Assembly: GCF_030445035.2 (NCBI RefSeq) | Contig: NC_092216.1 | Coordinates: forward strand, 15,873,405-15,937,404 | Direction of reading: 5' to 3' | Origin: Dasypus novemcinctus | Lineage: Eukaryota; Chordata; Mammalia; Cingulata; Dasypodidae | DNA length: 64,000 nucleotides | In this document: piece by piece, positions 34,321-45,850 of the stretch | Numbering within the stretch: position 1 is the first letter of the stretch | Layout: the number at the start of each line of letters is the position of its first letter | Program-made: the position numbers and the translations under genes | Notes under the pieces: generated by a model | Seen by the model: the letters and a program-made list of their open reading frames with translations, nothing else | Database searches by the model: none | What the model was told of the DNA's origin: nothing

Positions 34321-36382
34321 TATGTTTTTTGTTTTTTGGTTTTTTCAGTTGTTTTAATCTTCCATTTTAAAGATACATAGATCACACAAATTGTTACTTT
34401 AAAAAAAATATGAGAGGCTCCCACACCTTCCACTTCCCAAAACCTGGACGACTCTGACATCAAAAACTTCTTTCATTAGTGTGGTACATTCATTGCATTT
34501 GATGAATGCATTTTTGGAGCACTGCTAAACAGCACAGAGTATAGTTTACATTGTACTTTACACTCTCTCCCAGTCCATTCAGTGAGTTATGGCAGGATAT
34601 ATAATGTCCTGCATCTGTCCCTGCAATATCATTTAGGACAACTCCAAGTCCCGTAAATGCCCCCATATCACACCTCTTCTTCCCTTTCGATGCCTTCAAC
34701 ATCTCCCATGGCCACTGTCTCCACATCAGTGATACAGTTTTCTTCCATTGCTAGAGTCTCAATAGTACTATAATAGAATACCAGTAAGTCTACTCTAATC
34801 CATATTTTATTTCTCCATCCTGTGGACCCTGGGATGGTGATGTCTGCTCCACCTCTAAATTGAGAAGGGGCGTAGATCCCACATAGCTGATGGATATAAT
34901 TCTCCTGCTTGCAGTTGTAGGCACTCTTGGTTCCCTGGTGTGTTGGTTGACTATCCTCACCTCCCTGTTAGCTGACCTGGGTTAAGTCCAAAGAACAGGA
35001 GAGTAGGTGTTGCAATTTTGCTGAGCCTCAGGGCCCAGCTGGCACACGGCAAGTCCAGAGATTCAAATCTCATGAACGTACACCTACTGCAGTGCCAACC
35101 AGAGGTTCAGTAAAACTGACAGAAGATGTATGTGTAGGACCAACTCCATCACACTCAGGAGCACAGATTCCAAGGTAGGGCCCACTGACATGGCACTGAA
35201 CGCCAGAGCCATCTGACATGAATGTGTAACCTGGGTATCTTTGTATCCTCAGGAGCACCAATAGCTGGGGTTGTGCCTACTTTGACTTTCTCTGAGATCC
35301 TACAGAGACAGGTGTAAGTGCAACCCCTCTGATGACCTCCCGACCCGTTGTTGAAGACTCTTAGCCATATAAACTCAATGTCTTCATCATTTCCCCTTTT
35401 ATTCACAGTCTCTTTCTACTTGCATCTCCAGCTGGTGATTGGTAGTAATCCCTTGGCACCAGGAAGACTCATCCCCAGGTGTCATATCCCACGTTGGGAG
35501 AAATGTAATGCATTTATATGGGGAGTTTGGCTTAGAAAAGGACCACATTTGAGCAACACGGTGGCTCTCGGGAGGTAACTCTTAGGCACCTGCAGCTCTA
35601 GGCCTAGTTGAAATTTCAAGCACACAGGCTCATAATCATATTCGTCAATGTCAAGGCCCCATTATTGGACCATCCTTTTTCACCAGTCTTTGCCCTTGCA
35701 CTTGAGGGATTGTTGCTGTTCCATTGGGGGATGTGACACCGCTCCCAGTTTGGGACTGAGCACTCCCTCAGTTGTCATGTGAAACTTCTTTAAGCCCTAT
35801 ATGTGTATTGCCTTTCTTCACTGTAATAAGAGTGCCTTGTGTGTACAGTGGCAAGGCAATCTCTTCTATTTGTTCCTCAGTGTCTACATCCCTTTTTTTT
35901 TAGTTAGGTCCTCAAAAAATTTTAGGTCACAGTAAAGACACTTATAGAATACAGCAGACTCCCATATACCCAACATCAAACCCTTTTACCCCTTCCCCAG
36001 CAATGATCTTTTTTCATGTGGATGTTACATTTGCTACAGCTTATGTACAGATATTAAAACATAAAAACATAGCTACTTACTATGGTTCAATTATGGCTTA
36101 CATTATGGTCTGTACACTTTTATAAATTTTGGGTTACATTATGGTTTACATTATGGCTTACTTTAGACTATACACTTTCATAAATTTTTTTTGTGAAATT
36201 TAACATGCCTGTTTCTATCATTGCATGATCATGCAGAATACTTCCATTTCCCCACAGTTACCCCCTCTTCCAGCTATCCTATTCCTCTCTCTTCCTCCCC
36301 TTGGCGACAACAGTGACAACCACGCAAGCTTCACTCACTGTTTTAAGAACAAGATTCATAGAGTAGGAAGGTGATAAAGCCC
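34321..36382 (-). mobile_element. L1 copy H, long-type 3' UTR
   Basis: Opens with T-rich DNA and AGATACATAGATCACAC, then the long 3' UTR series. Its inner end at 36340-36380 is followed, past a solo LTR, by a short segment of the same UTR in the opposite orientation. Confidence 0.75.
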
Positions 36383-36925
36383 TGTATTCATTAGCCAAAG
36401 TGGTGCTGATGCAAAATACCAGAAATCGGTTGGTTTTTATAAAGGGTATTTATTTGGGGTCAGAGCCTACAAATACCAGGCCAGAGAGCATAGGTTACCT
36501 CCCTCACCAAAGTCTATTTCCATGTGTTGGAGCAAGATGGTTGCTGACCTCTGTGAGGGTTCAGGCTTCCTGGGTTCCTCTCCTCCCAGCGCTTGCCTCT
36601 TTCTGGGCTCAGGGTTCCTCTATTCCCAGATTTTGCTTCTCTTTCCTCCATCTGCTCACTTCCTGGGGCTCCAGCTCAAGCCTTCCGCATCCAACTCCAA
36701 CATCAAAACTCCAACATTAAGAATCCTCAACTCTGTCCTTTGCCATGCCTTTTATCTGTGAGACCCTACCCTTTTTTGCCCTACCAGCACAAGAGTTTTA
36801 CATGATTACTTATTCAAGTAAACCTGTGAATCCAATAGCATCTACTATGCCCAGAGGAAAAGATACGTTTACAAAACAATGCAGTATTTCTTTTTGGAAT
36901 TCTTCAATAATATCAAGCTGCTACA
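36383..36925 (-). repeat. Solo LTR of the MaLR-like family
   Basis: 543 bp, beginning TGTATTCATTAGCC and ending GCTACA on the plus strand, matching the LTRs of the complete element at 17764-21102. The flanks AGCCC (36378-36382) and ACCCC (36926-36930) could be a 5-bp duplication with one change. Confidence 0.75.
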
Positions 36926-37090
36926 ACCCCCCATCCTGGGGAGGCCTGATGATCTCAGAGAGGAGGGTGTCTCATAAGAGCATGGGTGTCTTCCAATGGA
37001 GGAGGACAGACTAATGTGTCAGGCCCTCAGCATTGATGCAAATATCTATGAATCTTGTCCTTCAGGCAGTGAGGCTTGGTCGTCACTGTA
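36926..37090 (+). mobile_element. Inverted 5' segment of L1 copy H
   Basis: The complement of this stretch matches the long-type 3' UTR region around 51120-51280 (GATTCA.AGATATTTGCA, CTGAGGGC, CCTCC blocks). It is therefore in the opposite orientation to 34321-36382 and is the next 5' piece of the same UTR. This is the layout of a twin-primed L1 insertion. Confidence 0.6.
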
Positions 37091-38283
37091 GTGTATTTTA
37101 AAGTCAGGTAGTGATTTCTCCGACTTCATTTTTCTCTTTCAATATGCCTTTGGATATTTGGGGCCTCTTGCCCTTCCAAATAAATTTTGTAGTTACCTTT
37201 TAAAATTCAGTAAAAAATGCTGTATAGTTTTTATTGAGATTGCATTAAATCTGTATATCAGTTTGGGTAGGCTGGACATCTTAATATTGTTTAGTCTTCC
37301 TATCCAGGAACAAGGAATGTTCCTCTATTCTTTCAGCTCTTTTTTATTTCCTTTACCACTGTTGTATAGACTTCTGTGTTCAAGTGGTTTACATCTTTAA
37401 ATTTATTCTTAGGTATTTGAACCTTTATTTGCTTTTGTAAACGGAGTTTTGTTTCCTTGGTTTCCCCCTCAGACTGCACATTATTGGTGAACAGAAATGC
37501 TGCGACCTTATGGAAGTTATTTCTAAAATCTAGAAGCTTTGTTGTAGATTTCTCAGGGTTTTCAAGGTCTAGGATCATGTCATCTGCAAATAGTGAAATT
37601 ATTACTTCTTCCTTTTCAATTTGGATGCCTTTCTTATCTTTTACTTGCCTAAGTGATCGAGCAAGTACTTCTAGCACAATGTTAAATAAGAGCAGTGACA
37701 GTGGTCATCCGTGTCTTGTTCCACATCTTTGTGGGACATTTTTAAGGTTTTCACTATTGAATATGATGTTCGCTCTGGATTTTTCATATATACCCTTAAT
37801 CATTTTGAGGAAGTTTCCTTCTATTTCTTTCCTCTGAAATGTTTTTTATCCTGAACGGTGCTTTATTTTGTTGAATACTTTCTCTCCTCTATATGGATGA
37901 TCATGTGTTGTTGTTTTTATCACTTTATGTGGTGCATTACATTTTTTTTTATATTCTTATATTGAACTTGCATACCAAAGAAGAAGCCCACTTGGTCATG
38001 GTGTGTACTTTGTTTGATGTGTTGTTGAATATGATTAGCAAGTACTTTGGTGAGGATTTTAGCATATAATTTGTTAGAGAGATTGGTCTATAGTTCTCCT
38101 TTCTTATGGCATCTTTGGCTTTGGTGTTAAGGGGATGTTGGCATCACAGAATGAATGAGGAAATAGTCCCTCCAGTTTTATTGTTTGAAACTATTCCTGC
38201 CATTGTTTGGTTATTTTCCACAGGTAGAATGGTTTTTCTAGCAGTCACTTTTAGTCTTTATGTGCTCCTGGGTCTAAGGTAAG
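37091..38283 (-). mobile_element. L1 copy G, RT region (continuation)
   Basis: Resumes the ORF2 sequence interrupted at 34320. The best-preserved RT palm in the window is here (see 37333-37677). Confidence 0.8.
37333..37677 (-). pseudogene. L1 ORF2 reverse-transcriptase palm fragment
   Basis: A 114-residue open piece with LEVLARSLRQVK followed by SLFADDMILDLENP. The catalytic Phe-Ala-Asp-Asp box (residues 30-33, bases 37579-37590) is intact. The motif pairs with the template-primer and metal ions in L1 reverse transcription. The flanking frames are shifted or stopped, so the gene is dead. Confidence 0.85.
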
Positions 38284-38286
38284 TTT

Positions 38287-38456
38287 CATCTTCTTCTTTT
38301 CTTTCTACCCCTCCTTCTTCCCCTCCTTCTTCTTCTCCTTCTCCTTCTCCTTCTTCTTCCTTCATCTTCTTCTTCCTCTTTCTTCTTCCTTCTTTCTTCT
38401 TCTTCTTATTCTTTCTTCTTTCTTCCTCTTCTTCTTCTTATTCTTCTTCTTCATTT
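38287..38456 (+). repeat. (CTT)n polypyrimidine tract
   Basis: About 170 bp made almost only of C and T on the plus strand. It sits where the A-tail complement of the adjoining L1 3' end (38461-38608) should be, so it probably grew from that tail. Confidence 0.9.
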
Positions 38457-38460
38457 TCTG

Positions 38461-38608
38461 TTAAATGTTACATTAAAAAAATATGAGTTCCCCATATACC
38501 CCCAATCCCACCGACCCCACCCCTCCCACATCAACAACCTTTTCCGTCATCATGGCACATCCACTGCACCTGGTAAATACATTCTGGAGCACCGCTTGTA
38601 GAGAGCAT
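38461..38608 (-). mobile_element. Short L1 3' end, long-UTR type
   Basis: Only the first 150 bp of the long-type 3' UTR (ATGTTACATTAAAAAAATATG, then the C-rich block and ATCAACAACC). It is inserted in L1 copy G, which continues on both sides. Confidence 0.7.
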
Positions 38609-39054
38609 ATAGATGGGACATATTTTCCTCATCCATTCTGCCAATCTGTGCCTTTTCATTGGAGAGTTTAAGCCATTAACATTTAGTGTTATTATTGCCA
38701 AGGAATTAGTTCATCTCTATTTTCTTTAGGTTTCCATATGACATGTTGTTTTTATTTCTCTTTTTATCTTTTTCATTATTCTTACACTCTACTGAAACTC
38801 TATGCTTTTTTTCCCTTTCATCCTGCAGAATTACTTTTAATATTTACTTAAAGGCAGGTTTCTTATAGTCATACTCTCTTAATTTCTATTTATCTGTGGC
38901 TATTTTGAACTCTTCCTCAATTTTGAACGCCATCTTTGCTGGATAGAGAATTCTTGGCTGGAAATTTTTTTCTTTTAGCACCTTAGATATGCCAAACCAC
39001 TTCTTTCTGCCAGCATGGTTTCCTGTGAAAAACCAGCACTTAATCTTACCAAGC
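38609..39054 (-). mobile_element. L1 copy G, endonuclease N-terminus to ORF1 edge
   Basis: Antisense endonuclease start and inter-ORF sequence, with the TTGAACTCTTCC...GGATAGAGAATTCTTGGCTGG region that precedes ORF1 in the other copies. Confidence 0.7.
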
Positions 39055-39110
39055 TGTATATAGATTTAACTATATATACATATATATGTGTGTATATATA
39101 TATGTATTTA

Positions 39111-39150
<40 letters not shown>
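39055..39150. repeat. (TA)n-rich microsatellite
   Basis: About 95 bp of TA repeats with interspersed GTGTG and TTTA, ending in a pure (TA)n run near 39120-39146. Confidence 0.9.
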
Positions 39151-39153
<3 letters not shown>

Positions 39154-39560
39154 AGCTAGGAAGTTGGGAAGAGAGGAGGAGAAAAAAGAATAGAAAAAAG
39201 AAAAATGTAAGGAGGAAATAAAACAGAAAAAAGAGTTAGAGATATAAAAATTAAAAAAAAAACAAAACCCTTTAACACCAAAGAGAGGTGAGATGAATGA
39301 AAAACAACAGAAAACAAAAGATAGAAAAATGAAGGAAAGAAAGAAAGTAACATGGGTAGAAACAATCATTAAAGGGGGATAAGAGTGGGGAAAGCAAAGA
39401 AAGGAGAAAGAAAAAGGTACAAAACATCAGCTACAACAACAACAACAACAAAACACCCAAGTGAAAGCTGTCTTTTCTTTAGGTTGTAAAGAGCTTCTCT
39501 TGCTGCTGGTGTCCATCAGTCACCCAGCAGACTGCCCTCTGTGGGTGATGTACTGGGTTT
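39151..39560 (-). mobile_element. L1 5' UTR with purine-rich strand (antisense)
   Basis: The plus strand is strongly A/G-rich from 39151 to 39420 and then has (CAA)n and a GC-richer end. The same composition and order recur at 42890-43290 in another L1, so it is an L1 5' UTR feature. The minus strand of such elements would be a long pyrimidine tract. Confidence 0.6.
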
Positions 39561-42121
39561 TAGTGATCAAAGTTTAAATAATTAAAATAAAAGGAAGGAA
39601 TTTTTTCCACTTCAAATAAAAATGGTGTCATATATGCAATTTTACCCATATTCATATTTCAAATAACATATTTACATTTTCCATAATATATTTAGTACTT
39701 AATAGGCAATCATATATTATTTGTACTTTTGTGTCTGATTTGCTTTATTCAACATGCTCTCCAGGTAGATCCATGCGGTCATTTCCCACGATTTCATTTC
39801 TTCTTACCACAGCATAATATTCCATCTTTTGTGTGCACCACAATTTATCAATTCATCTGTTGATGGGCACCTGGGTTGTTTCCAACTTTTTATATCACGA
39901 ATAGTGCTGCTGTGAACATCAGTGTGCAGATGTCTGTTTGTGTCACTGTTCTCAGTTCTTCTGGGTGTATACCTAGCAATGATATTGCCAGGTACAATGG
40001 TAAGTCTTTATTCACTTTCCTTAGGAATTGCCAAGTGGTCCTGTATTTTTATCATCAAGGGTTCTGTATTTGTCAAATGACTTTTCTGCATCAATTGAGA
40101 CAATTGCAATATTTTCTTCTTCAATTTATCAGTCATTTATATTAAATTGATTTTCTTGCATTAAACCACCCTGTGTACATGGGATACAACCCACTTGGTT
40201 GTGGTGTATAATTCTTTGTGCTTTTGGACTCTGTTTGCAAGTATTTTGTTAAGAATTTTTGCATCTATTTTCCTTAAAGATATTGGTCCATAATTTTCCT
40301 TTTTTGCATTTTCTTCATCTGGTTTTTGTATAAGGAAGATGTTGGCTTCATAGAGTGAATTTGGTAGCAATCCTTCTTGTTCAGTTTTTTGGAGGATTTA
40401 GAAATATTGGTATTAGATTGTCTTTGAACGATTGGTAAAATTAACATGTGAAGTGCTCTGGTCCCAGGCTATTCATCTCTGGGAGGCTTTCTTCACTTGT
40501 GATTGGCTCGTTGAGATTTTCTCTTTCTTCTATGATCAGTTTACTTGGTTTGTGTGTTTCTAGGAATTTGTTCATCTCCTATATATTGACTAGTTTTTTG
40601 CCATACAGTTCATAGGAGATTCTTAATATCTCTCTTATTTCTTTGGGTTCAGTGGCCCCCCCTCTCATTTCAGATTTTGTGTCTTCTCTCTACTTGTCTT
40701 TGTCAGAATACCTAACTGCTTGTCAATTTGGTTATTTTCTCAAAGAACCAACTTCTGGTTTTATGAATTCTTTTATTGTTTTGTTCTCAATTTCATTAAT
40801 TTCTCCCTGGTCTTTACTATTTCTTCCCTTTGCCTTGGTACGGGATTAATTTGCTTCCCTTTTTCTAGTTCCTCGTGGCGTGCAGTTAGGACTTCAGTTT
40901 TATCTCTTTCTTCTTTTTTAATGTAAGCACTGAAAGCTATCAATTTCCCTGTCAGCCCTCCCTTTGCAGTGCCCCGTAGGTTTTGATGTGTTGTGTTCCC
41001 ATTATCATTTGTCTCAGGATATTTGCTGAAATTTCTTGCAATTTCTTCTTTAACCCACTTATTATTTAAGAGTCTGGTGTATAATCTCCATATATTTATG
41101 ACTTTTCCTCTTTTCCATCCATTATTGATTTAAAGCTTCATTCCATTATGATCAGAGAAAATGTTTTGCATAATTTCAAACTTTTTAAATTTATTGAGAA
41201 TTACCTTGTAACCCAATGTATGTTTTAACTTGGAGAAGGATCCATGGACACTTGAAAAGAAAGTATATCCTGCTCTTTTGAGCTACAATGCTCATGTCCT
41301 GTCTAATGGTGGTAATGCAATATTAAAGACTGTCAGTATTATTGTAGAGCCATTTGTTTCTTCACTGAACTTTTTTCCAGTGTTTGCCTTATATATTTTG
41401 GGGCACCTTTGTTAGGTCCATAAATGTTTATGATCTTTCTTCTTGATAGATTTTCCCTTTTATTAATATATAATGTTCTTCTTTGTCTCTTACAATAGTT
41501 TTGCTTTTAAAGTCTGTTTTGTCTTTTGTCTGAAGTTAGTATGGCAATTCATGCCCCCTTTTTTTTTTTCTTTCAGTTTTTGTTTTCATATAAAATGTTT
41601 TCCAGTCATTCATCTGCAACCTCCTTGCAGCCCTGGGTCAAAGGTGGGCCATATTTCCCAATGCATCTGCCAATCTGCGTCTTTTGATTGGAGAGTTTAG
41701 ATCATTGACATTTAATGTTATTGTTGTCAAGGCAGTATTTAAAACTCCATTTTTTTCTTTAGGTTTATATATATATATTTTTTATTGATTTTTACTAATG
41801 ATCTTCCTTTCTACACTCTCCTCTAACCCTCTTTCCCTGTGTTTTCTTTTCATTTTGCAGAGCTCTCTTTAATATTTATGAAGGGCAGGTTTCCTTTTGA
41901 CAGATTCTCTTTAATTTCAGTTTTTCTGTGAATATTTGGTCTCTTCCTCATTGTTTGAATGCCTGCTTTCCTTTTAACACCTTAAATGTGACATACCACC
42001 GCCTTCTTTACTCCGTGGTTTCAGATAAGAAACCAGTGCTGAATCTTGTGAAGAATCCCTTGCATGTGATGGATCTCTTTTCTCTTGCTGCTTTCAGTAT
42101 TCTCTCTTTGTCTTGAGCATT

Positions 42122-42340
42122 TCACAATCTGATAAGTATGTGTTTTGTGATAGAACTCTGAGGATTTATGCTGTTTGGAGAGTGCTGCACTTTCTGGGCA
42201 TGTACATACATGTCCCTCAAAAAAGTTGGGAAATATTCAGCCGTTCTTTCTTTCACCACTCCTTCTGCCCCCTTTTCCTTCTCTTCTCGCTCTGGGATGC
42301 CTATAATTTGTATGTTTGTATGTTTTGCATTGTCATTCAA
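42122..42340 (-). pseudogene. L1 ORF1 RNA-recognition fragment
   Basis: A 72-residue open piece of ORF1p: IQIIGIPEREEKEKG marks the start of the RNA-recognition domain, followed by a FPTFLRDMYVHAQKV stretch. The rest of ORF1 is in other frames. Confidence 0.8.
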
Positions 42341-42889
42341 TTCCCCGCTGAACTTTTTCTATATTTTTATCTTCCTGTTATTCCATCTGTCCGGTTTCAG
42401 ATGTACTATCTTTGAAACCACTAATTTTTCCTCTGCTTGTTCTAGTCTGTTAGGTGCTTCCAGAGTATTTTTTTTATTTCTTACATTTTGCCATTCATCA
42501 CTATCAGATCTGTTGTTTTTTTAATGTATGTTTACAGCTTCTTCAGGTAGTTCCTCCAGTGTCTTCTTAATATCATTAATCTCTTCCTTCACTTCGTTAA
42601 GTTGAATTATGGCATTTGTTGGGCATCCTTGATTACTGTCCCATGCTCTGAATCTCTTCCTATTTTTTAGTTTCTTTGTTTGACTGGGCCATATCTGCCT
42701 GTTTCTTACTTTGGCTTGTAATTTTTTCTTGTTGTCCAGGCATCTTTTATCTTGATGGGGTTTTTCAGATTGTCAGCTCTTTCTACTCAAGGGTTGTATT
42801 TTGTTTTGTTTTATTTTAAGTTTCCTTTTTGACACTTAGTTGTACGTATTCTATATCCTGTGGTATTCTATGTTTCCTTGAAAAATTAT

Positions 42890-43290
42890 TAAGACCATAG
42901 AAAATGAAAGAGAGAAGTGAAATAATATAATAATTTAAAAGATAGAGAAGGAACCATATAAGAGCCTGGAAAGTAAATAATTATAAAAGTGAAAAGTCAC
43001 AAAGCATACAAAGGAATAGGAATAAAAACATTGGAATAAAAATGAAAAGTAGAGTAAAATAAAAGACTGGAAATGTTAGAAGTGAAGGAAAAGAAAAAAA
43101 GAAAAAAGAATCATTCCAAACAAGAAAAGATGGAATGTAAGAAAAGCAACAGAAGAGGGGAAAATGAAAGAGAGAAAAGAAATAAACTAAGGAGAGAAAA
43201 ACAGGGAAAAGAAAAAAAGAAACAAAGAGAAAAGAACAACAACAAGGAAAAACAGGCTCCCCTCTTAGGCACCTAGGAACTGTCTCACCC
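42890..43290 (-). other. Purine-rich strand within an L1 5' UTR
   Basis: About 400 bp with runs such as GGAAAAGAAAAAAAGAAAAA on the plus strand, ending in CAACAACAAGG. It parallels 39151-39430. A minus-strand frame through it looks like a Phe-rich protein only because of this bias. Confidence 0.7.
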
Positions 43291-43487
43291 TGAAGCTTGC
43301 CTTCCGCAGGTAAGGTACCCACCAGTAAGGTGCCCTCTTTTAATGAATATTTGTAAACAATACAATAAAAGAACAAAAAGCAACCATTAGAAAAACCTGA
43401 CCAAATCTGTCTGTAAGTTTCCTGTCACAAGGTGCTTGATGGGTGCTGACAACCTAATGGGTTCTCTCTCTGAATCCCTTGTCTTCG

Positions 43488-43562
43488 GAAGTATAGGGAA
43501 GCAAACCAGGGACTTACTATATGGGAGGCATGTGCTTCTACACTGAGCTAAACCCTCTCCAC
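43488..43562 (-). mobile_element. Degraded short SINE fragment
   Basis: GGAAGCAAACCAGGGACTTA, then ATATGGGAGGCATGTGC and ACACTGAGC resemble the tRNA-like head of the short DAS-type SINE. No tail or target duplication remains. Confidence 0.5.
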
Positions 43563-44084
43563 AGGTTAGATAGGCTTTTGAAAGCTTATTAGTCTCTCCC
43601 CTCCCTCTATCCCCTCAGGCAATTTGTGCTTCTGTGTTCTGTCTCTCCTGGCTTCCTTTCTCTCCTGGGCTGGTGAGATGCCTGTCTCCCCTCGCTCACC
43701 TAATTCCTTTGTCTCTCAGAGAGACTGGGTGTTCCAGTCTACCTGAGCAGCTCCTTCCTTCCCTCTCCCTGGGGCTGCTTCAGTGCAGGCTAGGGTTATT
43801 TTTGAGATTCAGAAGGGGTTCAGCTAGCAAAACTCACTGAAGTGAGCTACTCTAGGAGAACATTCTTCTTCACTGTGTAGGGTGCAATATTCAGCTTGAA
43901 GGTGAGGTATATGTGCTGTTCCCTGTCACAGAGGTGAGTAACTCAAGGTTTTCATTTGGTCTCTTCGTCTTTCTGACCCTCTCCCTCCTGGATGATGCAC
44001 ATCCCCAGAGCAGCTCCCTCGCAAGGCTTCTTGCCCTGCTTCCATTGTTGATGTGAGAGAGTTAAGTGCATTCATGTAAATCAC

Positions 44085-44884
44085 GTGATCCTGTCAGTTG
44101 AACAGAAAAGGCATTTGACGACGTACATATCTCTTTCTTGATAAAAACACTCAGAAAGTTAGGAGTAGAAGGAATTTTTCCCAATATGATGAAGAGCGTA
44201 TGTCAAAAACCTCCACCTAGCACTATACGCAACAGTTAAAAACTGAAAGCATTCTAAGATCAAGAACAAAAACAAGAAAAGGGACAAGAAACAAGAACAA
44301 GAAAAGGATGCCCACTGTCTGTAATGTTATTTAATGGACTAGAGCTCTAGCCAGAACAAATGTTAAGAAATGCATCCATATTGGAAAGAAAGGGGAAGAA
44401 AGTTCCATATTAGGAGAACATATCTAGAAAAATCTCAGAAATAACAACAAAATGATCAGAGCACCTTAATGAATTTAACAAAGTATTGGGATACAACATT
44501 ACCCCTCAAAAATCTGTAGTGTTTCTATACAGTGGTAATGAATTGTCTAAGGAAATAATCAAGGGGAAAATCCCTTTTATAATAGTGACTAAAAGAGTCA
44601 AACGTTTACATATAAACTTAACTGAAGATGTTTGAGCCAAACGTTGCTAAAAAGAAATTTGTGAAGTCCTAAACAAATGTATGTACATTCTCTGTTCATG
44701 GATAGGAAAATTATATATTGTTAAGATGTAGATTTTACCAAAATTATTTCCAGTTCAACTCAACCCCAATCAAGATCCTAAGAGCCTACTTTGCAGACAC
44801 GGAAAAGCCAATTTTCAAATTTATTAGGAAGAGACAAAAATAGAAAAATGAATTTGGAGAACTCTCAGTTCCTCTCTTTAAAGC
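44085..44884 (+). mobile_element. L1 copy J, sense RT region (part 1)
   Basis: Plus-strand ORF2 RT. It begins in the GAAAAGGCATTTGA region (the E-K-A-F-D box) and runs to the AGCATATTACAA region of the thumb. It is one of few sense-oriented L1s here and continues at 47790 after a 2.9-kb insertion. Confidence 0.8.
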
Positions 44885-44893
44885 ATATTACAA
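44885..44893. repeat. Target-site duplication, left copy
   Basis: ATATTACAA, repeated at 47781-47789. Removing the sequence between them restores a continuous L1 copy J. Confidence 0.8.
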
Positions 44894-45650
44894 GTTTCTG
44901 AATTTTTTAGTTATCTTATGCTTTACGTTATGGTTTACATTTCAGCCTGTAGACTTTTATACATTTTTGGTGTAATTTAACATGTCCTATATCCATCATT
45001 GCATGATCTTGTGGAACATGTCCATTGCCCCACAGTTACACTGATTCCTTCTACTCAATAGCTCTTTTCACCTGCCCTCAGGGCCCACAATGACAATGCT
45101 TGAAGGGTCATGGTCAGAGATACTTGCAACAACGCTGAGGGCTTGACATCCTCGACTGCCCTAACCCATTGGGAGCCACCAATTATCTCGAGAGAGACAA
45201 TTTCCTCGTTTGAGAGCATCAGTCCTCCCGAGGATTTGGGTATACCTTCACTCTCATTGTATGGGTCTCCACCCAATGATATAACCCAACTATGACAAAA
45301 TGAGCACTCACACGCTCCCTAAAAGCTTGCCCTGTATCAGGTGACCCCCCTTAAACATCGTGAACAGGTAACCTTCCTTATTATATTTTCTAAAGAGTTT
45401 TCTCTACATTAGAGTTTCAAACACGCATCTGACAATCTCCTAAGTTCAACTGTTTCCCCCACCCTCACCCCAGTTTCTTGGGCCATCTGACCCTTCCTTC
45501 AATCCCTAGCCCCCGTCAAGCCCATAAATGCACATCAAAAGGTATCCCTATGTCCCCATTTTATCCCTTCCCTAAAGAAATACTTACCTCCAGCGTATCA
45601 TAGTTTTCATCCATGTAGGTGTCTAAAATATAAAGCATAATGTAAACCCA
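44894..45650 (-). mobile_element. Inverted 5' part of a twin-primed L1 insertion
   Basis: Antisense long-type 3' UTR, from the CTTACGTTATGG-type block to the sequence just before ORF2 (CATCCATGTAGG). It is the 5' neighbour, within the element, of the sense segment at 45851-47780, but it lies in the opposite orientation. Confidence 0.7.
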
Positions 45651-45850
45651 AATGAAACCATGTTTCAATATCTGTACATCAGCTGCAGCAAACATAATAT
45701 GAACATGTAGAAAGATTATTCCTGGGGAAGGGACAAAGGGATTGATTTTGGATACGTGAGAGTACCATATATTGTATATGTGAATTACTATGATCTAAAA
45801 CTTTTGTGAGGACAAACTTAGTAAGTTGGCAAAAAAAAAAAAAAAAAAAG
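45651..45850 (+). mobile_element. Sense L1 3' tail with poly(A)
   Basis: About 200 bp ending in a pure A-run (about 45831-45849). It resembles the tails at 52010-52400 and 59331-59815, which belong to another L1 3' UTR type, and is probably a secondary insertion at the inversion junction. Confidence 0.6.

Larger units (their letters stand above)
39590..44080 (-). mobile_element. L1 copy I, antisense, internally deleted
   Basis: Order along the plus strand: short-type 3' UTR (39590-39745), ORF2 C-terminal tip (39745-40045), a jump straight to the RT palm (40055; about 1.2 kb of ORF2 missing), endonuclease (about 40940-41750), ORF1 (41850-42600) and 5' UTR (42780-44080). The frame 42340-42122 has NIQIIGIPEREEKEKG, a conserved ORF1p signature. 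All frames are broken. Confidence 0.8.

Noticed and set aside
39055..39150. Repeat array considered as CRISPR or satellite
   Set aside because: Simple TA microsatellite; there are no spaced identical repeats, and the genome is mammalian.
42981..43376. Phe-rich minus-strand frame as a membrane protein
   Set aside because: It is produced by the purine-rich strand of an L1 5' UTR; there is no conserved domain.
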